A stretch of 64,000 nt of DNA from Isoetes taiwanensis (GCA_021234155.1 JAJEKV010000082.1:1-64000); one strand, 5' to 3'. Positions 1 through 12,300 are shown, counted from the stretch's first letter. The notes: generated by a model not told the origin, from the letters alone. Made by a program: numbers and translations.

Positions 1-470
1 TATAGTGAATCTTGATGGAATCTTGTAGATTCTAGGGGAATCTTCATAGAATCTAAGGGAATGTAGGGGAATCTACATAAAAACTTGGGGAATCTAGAGG
101 AATCTTAAGATAATATTTGAGAATCTAGGGGAATCTCAAGGAATACTAGGGAATCTATGGAATCCGAAGAAACTTTTTGGGAATCAAGGGGAATCTTCAA
201 GAAATCTTTGAGAATCTAGAGGAATCTTGATGGAATCTTGAAGAATTTATGGAATTTTCCTAAAATCTAAGAGAATTTAGGGGAATCTTTCACACTTAGT
301 GTATTTTGCAGGGGAATTTTCATAAAATATTGGGCAATCTAAGGGAATGTTTAGGAATCATCAAGGGGTCTTGGGGAATATAAGGGAACATTGATGGAAT
401 CTCAATGAAGCTTGGGGAATCTTTTCAGAGTCTTGGAGACTCTAAGAGAATCTTTATAGAATCTTCATCG
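1..470. repeat. GAATCT-rich minisatellite, left copy
   Basis: Degenerate tandem repeats of about 10-16 bp built on GGGGAATCT, AGAGGAATCT and GATGGAATCT fill this stretch. The same repeat, in long matching runs, is found at 12990-13860 inside intron 1 of the metalloprotease gene. This copy therefore probably lies in the matching intron of the left paralogue, whose exon 1 is at 1843-2365. No coding signal is visible. Confidence 0.85.
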
Positions 471-1330
471 GATGGCTATGCATTTGGATTCTATTCGGCT
501 TTGTACAGTCCCTCATAATACAAAAACTTGTATTATATATACAAGAAATTTATTGCAATGGCCTTGGCACTGCGAGCATTTCTTTTGTTCAACTCGATAC
601 GAAAGAGGTTTTGTATTAAATTGAAAGGATCTTAGTTTTGTTATGGACATGCAAAAAATGAAACAATGTCTGAGTTTGGAGAATTCTAACCTCTGTACTT
701 GCCAATATATATATGGAAAACGGTTATCCTAAAAGCATATGGAGTAACTTCACACAATTCCTTTTTATCATTTTTAAGCGCATAAAAGGGAAGGTTAATA
801 CTATGATTTCAATTTGTATATGCATGCTGAATCATATTTTGCTGATGCTAGCATGTGCAATGCAGGCAAGAGTTTTTTTTGTGTATTTTTTTTTTTTATT
901 ATTTCTATGGTCATGGGATTTGGGACTACCTCTTAGCCACCAGGAAGAGGCACGCTAGGAAAACATTCTTATTTAGGATTTGTAGATAAGGAAGAATCTG
1001 GAAGTAGTTGTGATAGCAGGGTTTTGGCTGCAGAACATGGTTTGAAAATAGGGGGTTTAGCCCCAAAAAATGCGGCCATCCTTAAAAACTCGGATGAGTT
1101 AAAAAACAATTGGCAAATTTTTAGAGTTTTTGCAAAACAATTTGGAAAATAGGCTTAAAAAAATGGTTGAACTGACCTTTTTCCTAGTAACATCAAATGG
1201 AGGGGGACATTTTTCCTAGTTGGGTGGGCTAGTAAAATTGAGTCGTGCTGCAAAAATATTTGCTGTTGGATTTCGATTTCCTTGTTGAGTAGGCCAGGGC
1301 TGTGGTGAGGCCGACATGGCCTGGTTCTTC
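471..1330. other. Intronic/intergenic stretch without a recognised gene
   Basis: AT-rich sequence with short T-runs. Open frames are short and resemble nothing I know. By comparison with the complete paralogue it should be part of intron 1 of the left metalloprotease copy, but no close counterpart for 520-1330 is seen in the right copy, so it may be an insertion. Confidence 0.4.
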
Positions 1331-1842
1331 AAATCCTTCAGCCCTTTTTTGATTTGAGAGGTGCCGATGAAGCAAGGTAAGAAGTATCCTTACTTAAGAA
1401 TAGGCAGGACTTCTAATTACGTGGAAGAAGCATTCGGTCCCGTGGAATTTGGCAAGCATCCTACATATTTAAGGTTTTTTGTATTGCTCTGCCGACTGGA
1501 ATTGCCATCCCAGCGCATTTTTACGCTGGGGCGAGCTCTTTCTCTATAGAATTGCTCTTTCAATTCTCTATACATTTGCATCCCTGGCCACAAACTTTGC
1601 TTCAAAGCAAAGCTTTTGCTTTTCGCGTGAGTGTCGAAAGATGGCATGGAAAAATACTATTGTTGGGTGAATCCCCATAATAATACATGTATAATAATAC
1701 ATGTCGGGTATGGGATTTTATGGCGAAAAAGAAAAAACACAAGAGGGAGGGGGGATATGATGAAAAATTTGAAACTGAATTATATAGGTTTAGATTAGCA
1801 GTAATAATATAAATAAGTAGATTAGGAAAGGGGAAAACTGAC

Positions 1843-2365
1843 CTGAAGCAACGTAGTGGGCAAAGCTTGAATCGACTCCAACTTCAGCAACAACAAGGAC
1901 AGAATCGGAGGAAGAAGGAGGAACTGTGGTGGTAGGCCATTGAGGAGTCCATTTGGAGAGGCCGGCGGTGGAGAAGGAAGAGTTAGTGCTGCTCCATTCG
2001 GCACCATTTTCGAAGCTGATCCGGCAGAGCAGAGTTCCGTCGGCCGTGATGAGGCCGGATGCCATGGCCCCGGGCTGCCCCTTAACGCTGCCCAGGTATG
2101 TCCGCCCCGCCGGAACATCCGTTGCCTTGAAGCTGCCATCTGCCTGCTCAACCAACACGCCAAAGTTGGGGCTTCGGATCGGAAACAGCTTAAACTCCAC
2201 CTCCACAATGTCGTCCCCTTTGCCTATGATTTGGATGAAGCTCTCTGGCTGAAAGCATCCCCCCTCAACCTCAATCTTACCCACGCAAATTAAGAGAAGC
2301 AAAACCCTCACGCCCAATCCCATGACAAATGCTCTCTGCATTTTGAAGCCCTGCTTGTGTCCCAT
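1843..2365 (-). CDS. Exon 1 of a tandem paralogue of the secreted metalloprotease (partial gene)
   Basis: The frame encodes a signal peptide (hydrophobic core VRVLLLLICVG) and the start of a propeptide with the RTYLGSVKGQPGAMASG block seen in the complete gene at 9310-14873. It is 523 nt long, the same as exon 1 there, and ends at the same donor, CTTCAG|GTCAGT, in phase 1. The frame is undamaged. Transcription runs leftwards, so exons 2 and 3 should lie left of position 1. The start used here is the first ATG (2365-2363). An in-frame ATG at 2341 is better placed relative to the TATA box. Whether this copy is functional cannot be judged from the window; a lone exon fragment is the alternative. 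Confidence 0.6.
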
Positions 2366-2374
2366 CCTCTGTCG

Positions 2375-2383
2375 TATTTTATA
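2375..2383 (-). promoter_or_regulatory. TATA box of the left metalloprotease paralogue
   Basis: TATAAAATA on the minus strand, 18 nt upstream of the first ATG. The same element is kept in the right paralogue (14883-14891). The normal TATA-to-start spacing of about 30 nt would put transcription initiation inside or after the first ATG, which favours the ATG at 2341. Confidence 0.5.
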
Positions 2384-2610
2384 GTCTGTTTTTACTGAGC
2401 TGATAAGAACAGACGATGCAGTTGATCTTAGCCAAATCTTACTTAGCCTATCCCCACGTTCTACTATCCAAATGTGCTTTTGTAATTTAACTTTTTTACA
2501 GTTTCTTAAACGTACGATGCAGAAGAAATAAGAGTTTGCAGCGTAGAGAGAAGTTTCCACAGATACGTTAAATCAGAGAACTATTTTGAAGCGAGGCAGG
2601 AATTGTTTAT

Positions 2611-4742
2611 GTGTTCGGGTCTTTGGAGTGTGAGATAGCACGAAAAAGTCTGCCACAAAACTGCATCAGCAAACCTGCATGGTACAGGAAGTTGTTGAGA
2701 AATAAGAAACGCTTGTTTTACAAGCAAAGACAGTTGGATCTAGCTGAACACTTCAAGAAAACGCCCAGGTCATTTTGGAGCATCCTAAAAGGTAAATCAG
2801 AACAGGCTATTGTGGATATAGATGGCCTACAAAATTTAGTGAAAGATATTTATGAGAAAAAAGGTGCTGATAGCATGCCAATCATGGCCTCAAACATGGA
2901 TCTATTTCTAGAGGATGAGGTTAAAGATATCCTGGCAAACAACAAAGCGCATGATTCTGATGGCATTTGCGTGGAACTCTTAAAATGGGGCGGCGGACAT
3001 AGAACAATCTCCATCCTCACAAGAATATTGAATATGTGTCTCAGGCAAGGGATGCCAGACAATTGGAGGATAAACCGAGTCCAGTCTGGAGACAAGAAAG
3101 TGGCTACCAATTATAGAACTATCTTAATTGGCATCACTTTTGCAAAGATACTAGGCAGTTTGTTGGAAAGCAGATTAAGCACTTGGGCAGAAGAGGAAGG
3201 TAAACGCTCTGCATACCAGGCAGGTTTCAGAAGAGACCATAACACACTAGACCATGCGCTAACACTGCGGGTGCTTGTAGAAAAAGCCAAATCTCCCAAT
3301 ACTGCACTATACATTGCCTTTATTGATTTTCCAAAAGCATTCGATACGATTCCGAGGAGAAAACTGAGTGAAAGGATGGCTCAGCTTGGTTTCCAATGGA
3401 AATCAGGGAGGCAATCTCCCAATTATATGCAGAAGTGCTGATCAAGCTGTCATGTAAAGTTAACACAGTCATAAAAAGCACCATTGGAGTGCGCCAGGGA
3501 TGCCCGCTGTCCCCTACGCTATTTGGCATCTTTATAGATGAGCTGGAAGACTGGCTGAAGGAGCGGTCCCTGTCTGGATCGAGAATAGGTACACATATTG
3601 TGCAATTACTTCGATACGCAGATGATGTGGTGTTAGTGGCAAACAAAGAGCACATCCTACAAAAGCATTTGCAATGCCTGGAGTCCTTTTGCATGGAAAA
3701 ACAGATGACAGTTAATGTGTCTAAGTCAAAGATAATGGTATTTGGCACCAGAGACAGGCCGATTTTCAAATACAATGGGATGGAGTTAGAGACAGTTGAA
3801 TGCTTTAAATACCTGGGGATTGATTTCTCATCCAAATACAATTGGAAAGAGTGCATCAAACGCAGGGTCACAGGAAGCAAGGCGGCGTTGTACATCATGC
3901 TTTCAAAATGCAGCAGAGCTTCTCTCACGAATTGGGGACTCAAAAAGGTACTCTTTAAAACTTTAGTCCAGACCGTCCTGCTGCATGGTGCGCCCATATG
4001 GGGGCCAGGCATATCTTCTAAGTTATGGCAGCAGGTCGAATCCATTCAGAAGACCTTTCTCCGCGAGGAATTAGGTATAAAGCCTCAGATCCCTTATGCA
4101 ATCATGCTGGCCGAGGCTGGCCTTTTTCCAATGGAATTGGAAGCACTCTTTCAGGCAATCAACTTTGTCAACAGGGTACAGGGGCAGCCAACAGATTGGG
4201 TATCCTATCAGGCCATGTTGAGCTCAGAAACGTCTGGATGGATGAAAGACATCAGGGAATGGGCAAGCAGATGGGGTGTGACGGATGCCAATTGGCCGAA
4301 TAATAAGTCAGACGCGAGAGAATTGCTGGAGAAACTTGCAGTAGAACACTTATGGGAAGCTCTAGGAAAAAAGATGATGTATCACAGGGCCAATGTGAAC
4401 CAACAATTTGAATATGGGAGCCAAGCCTATTTGAATGCAGACATTCCGAGAGGATATAAACAGATTGTTGCCAGGTACAGAACAGGCTCACACAGACTAG
4501 CAATTGAGACTGGTCGGTGGTCTAAAATCCCTGTTGAGGATCGTATTTGCAAGGTATGCGAAGAAAGCCAAATTGAGGATGAGTACCATACGTTTATACA
4601 TTGCACTGCATATCACCATATCAGGGAGCAGTTCAACATTCAAGTGGCTGATTTTCATTCACTATTAGCGCTATCACCTATGCGCTTCAGTTTATACATG
4701 AGAGCGGTGGATGCACATCGTTCTCTACTGTTGAAGTTATAA
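2611..4742 (+). pseudogene. LINE reverse transcriptase, one frameshift
   Basis: Two overlapping frames (2611-3441 and 3396-4742) together give the RT. Motifs in order are NYRTILIGITFAKIL, YQAGFRRDHNTLDHA, AFIDFPKAFDTIPR, GVRQGCPLSPTLFGIFIDEL and the catalytic YADD at 3615-3626. A C-terminal CKVC...H...C knuckle lies near 4548-4600. The switch between frames falls at about 3390-3396, between AQLGF and MEIREAI, and is explained by a single missing base. The catalytic residues are intact, so the copy is young, but the missing endonuclease makes it non-autonomous. Confidence 0.85.
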
Positions 4743-4791
4743 AAATTTTCAGGCTCCATGGTCTCTCGAGGCCCTACGTGAGCTAGACACA

Positions 4792-4828
<37 letters not shown>

Positions 4829-4830
4829 TA
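4792..4830. repeat. (ATT)n microsatellite, LINE 3' tail
   Basis: About 13 uninterrupted ATT/TAT units directly follow the LINE 3' region, about 50 bp after the stop codon of the RT frame. Confidence 0.9.
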
Positions 4831-6300
4831 GGCGATAAGCTAGATCTGAAACACTTCCGTACGGCCGTGTCCCAACAGCTTTTGCACAGCAATTCCATTG
4901 CCAGTTGCTACCAGGGCAGTCTGTTGTCCGCTTCTTCTTCTGCCTTGTTCAAAACAAGTTTTCGCAACTCTAAGTTACCACAGATTTGCTTTTTGGGTTG
5001 TGCCAAGGGCAAACCTTAGGGGTGGATGTGGTGCACAAGGGATATGCTCCGTATATTCTATCTGAAAGGCTAAGATCATAGGAGAGGTCCAATTTGAAGG
5101 TTGAGATCACATTAAAGCTAAATTCAACTTGAATGTTGTGAACACCGCAAAATTTTCATTTAGAGTGGCTGTCTTGAACTACAGTGGAGTCGTAGCTGTA
5201 GTTGCATCTCGGGCCACGGATTCAAATGTGAAATTTAAAAATTAAACCCAATAGATGTTATGGAGCTAGACATAAGATTCTGGTTATGTCAGTTCTTTAT
5301 TGTCCATAAAGCTAGAGGTAAGAAACTCAAATTGGACTTTGTATTTGTTGTCGATTCCTTCTTGTATTGGACGTTAAAAAACCTATTCTATTATATTCTA
5401 TTCATCTTGTACGAAAAGAAATTCCCCAAGAGGTCAAGGTTTTACTTGTGCTGCTACAAAAAAATCCCTTCATTACGCAAACAATAACCAGGGGTGGCTG
5501 GGCATTTGGAAAGCTCGCGAAATGAGAGCTCTTCCGTACGCATAAAGGATTTCAAATCGATGCTTGCATGCAACATCAGCTAGTATACGATATGCTCAAA
5601 TTTCACTTCTTGTCCACGTCTGAATAAAAAAAATTAAACCAGGTAGGTGTTATGGAGCTAGATGTACTATTTTGGTTTATATATTTCATGTCAGTTCCTT
5701 ATTGTTCATAATGATGGATGTAAGAAACTCAAATTAGACTTTGTATTTCTTGTCAACTCCTTCTTATATTAATCTTGTTAAGAAAGGAAATTTCATACAA
5801 GTTAACAAATCTGCTTCACTGCTTATAAACGTCTTTTTTTTCGTGAAAAATCCTTCAAGCAACTCTGTTTTCTATATAGACTCCATATACATGACGCTTT
5901 AATAAACTTGCCCAAGCTTGAATAATATCTTTGTAATAGTATCTTCTTATCGAAATTCTTATATAATTCATAGGATTTGAAATGCTTACTAGACTGCAGT
6001 AGACATTCTAGATGGATCGCTCTCGAGTTCTTGAATTATGGGCGCTCGGGGAAATTTAAATTAGAAGATTGATTAGGGTAACTGTATTTACGAGGTATAA
6101 AGTAATCAAGGAAATAACTCGGCGAATGTGTTTTTCAAAACTGTATCTTCGTCATTATTATTGCCTTTCAAGAATATTTTGAAACCTTTAATTATTGGGT
6201 TGAGTTAAAATCCAAAACTTTTGTTCAAGTCGATCGCTATTTCTTGGCAGCTCTTTTTGTTCAGCAATTCAAGCGACCTTCCAGCTCGGTAACTTCATGA
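4831..6300. other. Non-coding stretch with a dispersed direct duplication
   Basis: No gene is recognised. Two diverged direct copies of a segment of about 180-210 bp lie at roughly 5225-5440 and 5625-5800, each starting with AAAATTAAACC and sharing GTTATGGAGCTAGA, GTCAGTTC and AAGAAACTCAAATT. They may be two copies of a small non-autonomous element or a local tandem duplication. Confidence 0.5.
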
Positions 6301-6307
6301 TTCGGCC

Positions 6308-7396
6308 ATGTCTACGAAAACAAGGAAGTGGACGAGGCGGACGGAGTCGGGGACGCGGCGGACGAGGAAATCCAAAACCCAGCTCATCTCAACTAGCAGA
6401 AGATGTGGAACAGACCCTAATACATAAGGTATTTAGTCTGACTTTTTGTTATAGATTGTAGATTGTATGAGAGTATCTCTCTTCTGCATGACCCGGATGT
6501 GACACCTTATGATGTTACTATAGATGATGAAGGGCCTATTCTTATACAACCATTGATCCCTTGTGTCCCGAAGAAGAAATAAATGAGGGTGCTGAGTGGT
6601 ATATTGATGTTTCTAAGGCAAATAGCAAGGTGGACTTAATACTCTTCTCTAGGAAGAAAGAATTGGATAAGATGACCAAACAAGGAATCATACTCTCATG
6701 TGAGGAAGAAGACGACACCAATTGTAAATTTCTCTTGGAGATTGCACATAAGCAGAAGAAAGATCTGCTCAAATTTACTCATTATATGGCAGTTACACCA
6801 TTATCTATTTGCATCGCGGTTACCGCTGTGCGTAGATCCACATTCAATAAACCTACTCCAAGTTACTACATGCAGCAAACTAGAGAATTACATGACTTAA
6901 AAGCTTCCAAGAGGGTCCTGAATTTGAAAAAAGATATTCAAACTGCAGTTGTCAAGGGCATAGAGCCTGGAGTATTTGAGAATGAGCAGGAAACGGTGCG
7001 CAGCTGGAGGCCATGAACAAACTAAACTACTCCGATCATTATCCATGTGGTCTTAGGACAACTTTTCAGATCCATGTGAAGTGCTTCATCCGTTCAGCAA
7101 GCTCCATTTACGTTAGTAGACGATATAATCCAACACATGCTATGGAGATTGCACAAAGCATGATTAGTAATCTAGGTCAAATGCCTATGCCAGCAGATGT
7201 GTTACCTTAGGATCCGACCATGAACAATCCTACAGAGCGGTCGAATGCGGAGAAGGTATTGAAAAATGATGCTGTTAAATTTATCATTATTGACAGGCAA
7301 CATTCGGTTGAGGCACAGAAGGCCATGATTAGGCAGGCCAAACAAACATGTCAAACAATGTTCTCTAATCACTACGCATATAGAAGGTATCGATCT
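6308..7396 (+). pseudogene. Decayed gene of unknown family
   Basis: A coding-looking stretch is spread over several frames. A start at 6308 opens a basic Arg/Lys-rich N-terminus ending near a possible donor, AAG|GTATTT. One frame then covers 6460-6580 (acidic, DPDVTPYDVTIDDEGP), the next 6561-7016 (151 codons, charged) and the next 7013-7210. The last frame continues past a single TAG at 7208 through IIIDRQHSVEAQKAMI to 7396. The IIxDxQHxxEA motif recalls the DGQH motif of ParB/DGQHR-type domains, but this is only a hint. I do not recognise the family. The shifts and in-frame stop argue for a pseudogene, or for an intron-bearing gene I cannot resolve. Confidence 0.35.
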
Positions 7397-7499
7397 TGAA
7401 CGCCAATACTTTATTGGCAGATGCCGCCGAGATTAGTGCCACCTCAAACAAAATGGGAAAGATTTTTCTATACATACAGTAGTACCATGAGATGTTGTA

Positions 7500-7880
7500 T
7501 GTTTAGGATTTCAAGCCAAGCATGAATTCAGTTGTGCTGAATCAGATGTTAATTATCTCCATCTAATTACATAGTAAAGCATGCTTAGTGCGAATTCACT
7601 TACATTGAATTGGATATGTATACTAAATATACAGTTCTTACGACTGAATTCACTCCAGGCATGCTTTTTAAATCAGCTTAAAGCACATCAAGCATGAATG
7701 CAAGCGATTTAAAAGCACGCTTGGCATGAATTCACTTGTGTTGAATTGGATATACTAAATACCCATTCAATAGGACTGAATCTACACCAGGCATGCATTT
7801 AAATCAGCTTAAAGCACACTGGCGTGAATTCAGTTGATTTAAAGCATGCTTGGCGTGAATTTAGTTGTCTTGAATTGGCA
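7500..7880. repeat. Imperfect tandem repeats with GCATGCTTGGCGTGAATTCA core
   Basis: At least three diverged units repeat the blocks AAGCATGCTTRG, GTGAATTCA, TTGAATTGG and TTTAAATCAGCTTAAAGCACA. Unit length is roughly 120-170 bp. No coding frame is visible. It lies upstream of the Helitron 3' end at 9005 and may be internal to that element. Confidence 0.5.
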
Positions 7881-8970
7881 CAACACGTATTATTATGTAT
7901 TTACATTAAAGGCATCATACATCTGTAAGATGAATACATGCCATGCTATCATCTTACTAGCATCATCTAATCAAGCTTGGTGTGATTTAAGAAAAATGTA
8001 CTAAGATAGATTTCCAATATTCCTCTTAACTGATTTTCGTTTCTGTACTATTATAGTCTTTATTTGAAGCAATTGCACCATGCTCGTCAACAATAGATGG
8101 AATATGCCAACCACATCTTAGGACTTCATTTCACACTTACACCAAGCAGTGCTATCCACATTGCCACCTTCCATGTAGTAAATTAAACAAGCACTTCTTT
8201 TGGTATTTATGCATCCCTCTATATAACATATTGTGGCTAAAGCCCGGCAAATATAACATGTCACAGTCAAAGCCATACATTGCTACACATCATTTGCGTA
8301 TGGTTAATTTTCTCCATTCTACAGTCTAAAATTCCTTATCTAATATTATTTTCATTTTTCTAATTACATAGATGAACAAGGCACTTATGATAAGAAGTTC
8401 CTACCTGAATTCATCTAACATGTAACACTATTCTAAGTCTCATCTCAAACAATTCTTACGTAATAATTATAATCTAGAAAAACGAAATGCACATATGTAT
8501 AGCCACTAATAGACTCATTCACTACTAATCTCAGACATTTATCACAACTACATTCATCGGTTCCATCCATGCTTTTAATTCATCATGCTTTAGGTTCATA
8601 GATAAACTGGTCATATAATATCCCCAACTAGGCACAAAAGCATACTCTCGACTCCAATACATTGGTGTACAACTTCCACCCATGGGCTTATATGAACAAT
8701 GACATCTAATATAAAGGTGGACACGACCATCATGGTGCAGGTACATTTTAACAAGACATGGGACAACCATCACAGTGTAACAACACATGGGGTATTCAAA
8801 TTTATTAACAAGGCCTTCAGTACCCCAAAGTTAATGCATTGACATTTCTATTGCACAGCAAATCAACACAAAATATACCACTGACACCCCCACAAATACC
8901 ATTCATCAAATACAAAAATCGCCACAATCTTTGCAGTAGCCAACAAACAAACAACCACTATTTCAAATTG
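7881..8970. other. AT-rich stretch without a recognised gene
   Basis: No coding, RNA or repeat signal I can support. It lies immediately 5' of a Helitron terminus and is probably the body of a non-autonomous Helitron, though no 5' TC end could be fixed. Confidence 0.35.
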
Positions 8971-8977
8971 TAGTAAA

Positions 8978-9005
8978 GCCCGGCAACGCCGGGCACCATA
9001 ACTAG
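8978..9005 (+). mobile_element. Helitron 3' terminus (hairpin plus CTAG)
   Basis: The hairpin GCCCGGC-AAC-GCCGGGC (8978-8994) is followed after seven bases by CTAG (9002-9005) and then T. A short GC hairpin about 10-12 nt before a terminal CTRR, inserted between A and T, is the hallmark of Helitron 3' ends. A related hairpin, CCCAGC-AAC-GCTGGG, is at 22472. The 5' end was not located. Confidence 0.65.
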
Positions 9006-9309
9006 TCATTATTAAGATCTAATCTTAACCAATCAACAACTTCAACATTGAAATGGCATTTCCCTTTAGTTAATAAGGGTTTATTTAAATGTTATTCTTA
9101 AACACAACATAGAGTAGCATTGTCTAACTCGATGTTTGCAATGTGAATCTCAGTTTTTGAACCCCATTTTGAGATGCTCAAAATAACACTATTTTCTTCA
9201 ATATGAAGGCAAAGCATCATGGTTTGAGATGAGAATTATTTTCACACCAGTTTCAACTTGACATAAACTCCCCTATAGGCCGCCGCGATAAATTTCTTGT
9301 ATGCATGAT

Positions 9310-12300
9310 TCAAACTACTGCCAACTCCAAGGTGTTGCCTTCATTGGGCAAAACCAACTGATTATATACCTTCACATCTTTTAGAGAACCTGTGAAAAAG
9401 GATGTTTTATCTCGTGCATCATAACCCATGAACACTGGTATATTTCCATCTAGGTTCCTGATTGTTGTGCCATTGACAGATGCTGAAAGAATGCCATCGA
9501 TGTAGATGAAACCCTCCCCACCGTCACGTGCACCCACAATATGATGCCATTGAGTGTCATTGATTGTTATAGATGCAAGCAAGTTAAATTGGTAATTACC
9601 ATCTCCAAACACCACAAAATTTGGTTTTCCATTGACGAGAGCAAGCCAATATTCACCATTGTACCCATTAGTTGTGCTATCTGGTGGGCTTCTTTGGCTG
9701 ATAATAAAAGCTAATGGACTAGTAGTTTTAGGGATCTTCACCCATGCATGAATGGAAAAGGAAGTCTTACCACTGATAGATAGTTTTGTCCCAAAGGAGA
9801 CTTTTCCTGCACCTTCAAAATTAAGCCCACCACCTTGCTCCCAACTTATTGATCCTGTAATACTTCCTATTGCTCTATTTCCAGAAGAATCATTTATAGT
9901 AGCACCACTTGTCTCATCCATTTTCCACCATCCAATAAGAGCCTCTGGACGTGTGCTTAGATAGTTGATCTCATTAGAGTTCAAAGTGCGATTGTATAGC
10001 CTCATTCCCATCAAGGACCCCACAAAGAAGGAAACATTGTCTCTAGCATCAGAACCCATGAAAACTGGGATGTTTCCATCTAAATTTCTAACAACGCCAT
10101 TTGCATAAGCTGCTAATTTACCATCGAAGTAGATGCGACCTTCATTGTTGTCACGCACTGCCACAACCTGTAAACCTTCTAGGTTAAATTACACTTTTTA
10201 ACCCTTTTCTCTAGAAAATTAGATTCTATCATATTTGTAAGATTTAAAGTACTGAGTTCCTGATATTGAAAAAAAAAAAAAAAGAGGGGGGAAAGGGGGG
10301 GTGTCAAATTGAGTAAAGAAGACTAACATGATGCCATTTATAGTCGTTGAGAGCAACATCAGCGGATAATGAAAATTGGTACTCATTGTCTCCGTAAACG
10401 AAGAATTCGAGCCTTCCACCATCTATGGATAATTGGTATTCGCCAACATAACCATTGGTTTTGTTTGAACTTGGACTTCTTTGTTGGATAATGACTCCTC
10501 TGGAGGTAGCAGTTGCAGGCACCCGCACCCATGCAGAAATAGTAAAAGAAATTGTACCATTCAAAGATGGTTTTGTGCCAAATGAAACCATGCCTGCACC
10601 TCCAAATATAAGTGCCCCATTTCCCACGTCCCATGTTGTTGATCCTGAGATGCTTCCAGATGCACCTCTTCCAGATGAGTCTTCTACAGTCAGATCACCC
10701 ATCTTCCACCAACCTATTAAAGAATTAGGGCGTATGATAATATATCCAGTAGAAGTGGCACTCTGATTGTTTCGTATTCGATAGCTGAAATAATCAACTG
10801 ACAACAAAGCTGCTAAGGATGGTGTATAAAGGACCTGATTGTCTGAGATTTGAATGATGCTATTTGTAGGTGCAAGGTTTTGAGTAGAGATGATTTGCAA
10901 TCCTTTTACATTTGCATCCAAATCATTGGCTAGAGCATTAGCAACGACAGAGCGTGGAAAGCTTTCAGCAACATCCATGTTTGCACGAGGGGGCCGAGGA
11001 TAAGAAGTAATTGGAAGTGAGAGTTTGGATTTATAAAGCAGAATCTTGGCTAGTTCGGAAGATGAAAATCGAGAGAGTTGGTTATCAGACATTATGGTAG
11101 GTCCTTCTGGTCTTCCTCCTCCTTCATAGTGATTAGAACCCCAATTATGGCCCGCTTCATGGCGCCAAATGATAGAGAAGTCGCCATTATTGTCGGCCCC
11201 ATTTGAAGAATATGCAGATGAAGTGCCTACTGTTCCAACCCAAGCGAGACCACCTCCTGCCCCAGGATTAACTACAAGTGCTAGATCATGAGTCTTACCC
11301 ACAATTGCGGCAATATCGGTATTCCACTGCTTTCTCACCGTATCGAGTAGGACACCAGTATCAGTACTTGAATAAGGATCCCTTGATTGGTTAGCTCGTA
11401 TCACAACCTTGCCTATTTTGTGAAGGATAGAAGCATCACGAATGAAGGGGATATTTGCAGCCATAATTGAGAACTCCACCATGTCGAGGGTTCCGAGGAT
11501 GTTTGAACCTAGTAACATTTTATAGAGTTAAAAAGTTGATAAAAAATTTGCATAACAAAATGTGCATTAATTCCATCTATACCCCATGTACATTGGCATT
11601 TGTTCCAAGTTATAAAACTAGTATTTATAAAATTGAGTGAAATGAAAAGTATGTGGGCTTTAGTCACTTTCAATCTTGACCAATAATGTTGAAGTTTTTG
11701 TGCAGCCTTGATGTATATGTAATGTTCGGTTTATAAGAATGACGTATTTAGCTAGCCACATTATATGGATGACCTCAAGAATCTCCACACTACCAGGTTT
11801 AGCTATTGTATTCCAATATCAGTATGGCCAGCATCTAGAAGAGAATATGAGCATGTTTAGCACCCCTAGAGAATAAGGAAAGCTATTATGTTTCGGATAA
11901 CTGAAGGTTATGTTGGCCTATTTCAGGCCTATATTATATTTGATAATGGCCTCTTCCCTTCTCCTAAACTCAAGAAGTTTGCATGCTTGCCACATCCCAT
12001 ATGTCAAAAATTCGGTTAAAGTACAGATAAAGAGCGCCATTTTTTGCTGACAAAATCTAGACTTGAAGTTTGTGTGCGATTCACAGGTACAACTAAGAAT
12101 GACATTATAGTCCCTTTCAGCTACTTAAAAACAAGAAGAGAAGAGAATAGAATAGAACAGAGTAAAATAAGATTTGTTAATGTGCACGTAAACCATAGCG
12201 CATGTTACCTTAAAGAAGAGTAGTATATATGGTAAAGAAAACCAATAAGGCATGGTATTGAAAGGAAGAGCATATCTCTTTCTCTTATCTCTTATCTCTT

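Larger units (their letters stand above)
1331..2593. repeat. Segmental duplication, copy A (pairs with 13840-15385)
   Basis: From TCAAATCCTTCAGCCC near 1330 to GAACTATTTTGAAG ending near 2593, this block matches 13840-15385 with scattered substitutions and small indels. It contains exon 1 of a secreted metalloprotease, its promoter and the end of intron 1. Similarity stops at 2593, exactly where LINE sequence begins, so the LINE seems to have inserted after the duplication. The same block in copy B has a 181-bp promoter duplication that this copy lacks. Confidence 0.85.
2594..4830 (+). mobile_element. 5'-truncated non-LTR retrotransposon (LINE) with (ATT)n tail
   Basis: It starts abruptly at about 2594, where similarity between the two segmental duplicates ends. 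It contains the reverse transcriptase and the C-terminal zinc-knuckle region but no endonuclease, and ends in an (ATT)n microsatellite at 4792-4830. A 5' truncation plus a 3' simple-repeat tail is the normal product of target-primed reverse transcription. I could not identify a target-site duplication. The family within LINEs is not assigned. Confidence 0.85.

Noticed and set aside
1940-2293. Plus-strand open frames opposite metalloprotease exon 1 (also 14448-14663)
   Set aside because: They mirror the GC-rich exon on the minus strand, which has a signal peptide, conserved splice donor and spliced continuation.
1843-2365. Alternative first exon of the complete metalloprotease gene
   Set aside because: It lies downstream of the last exon on the transcribed strand, so it cannot splice to exons 2-3 at 11508-9310.
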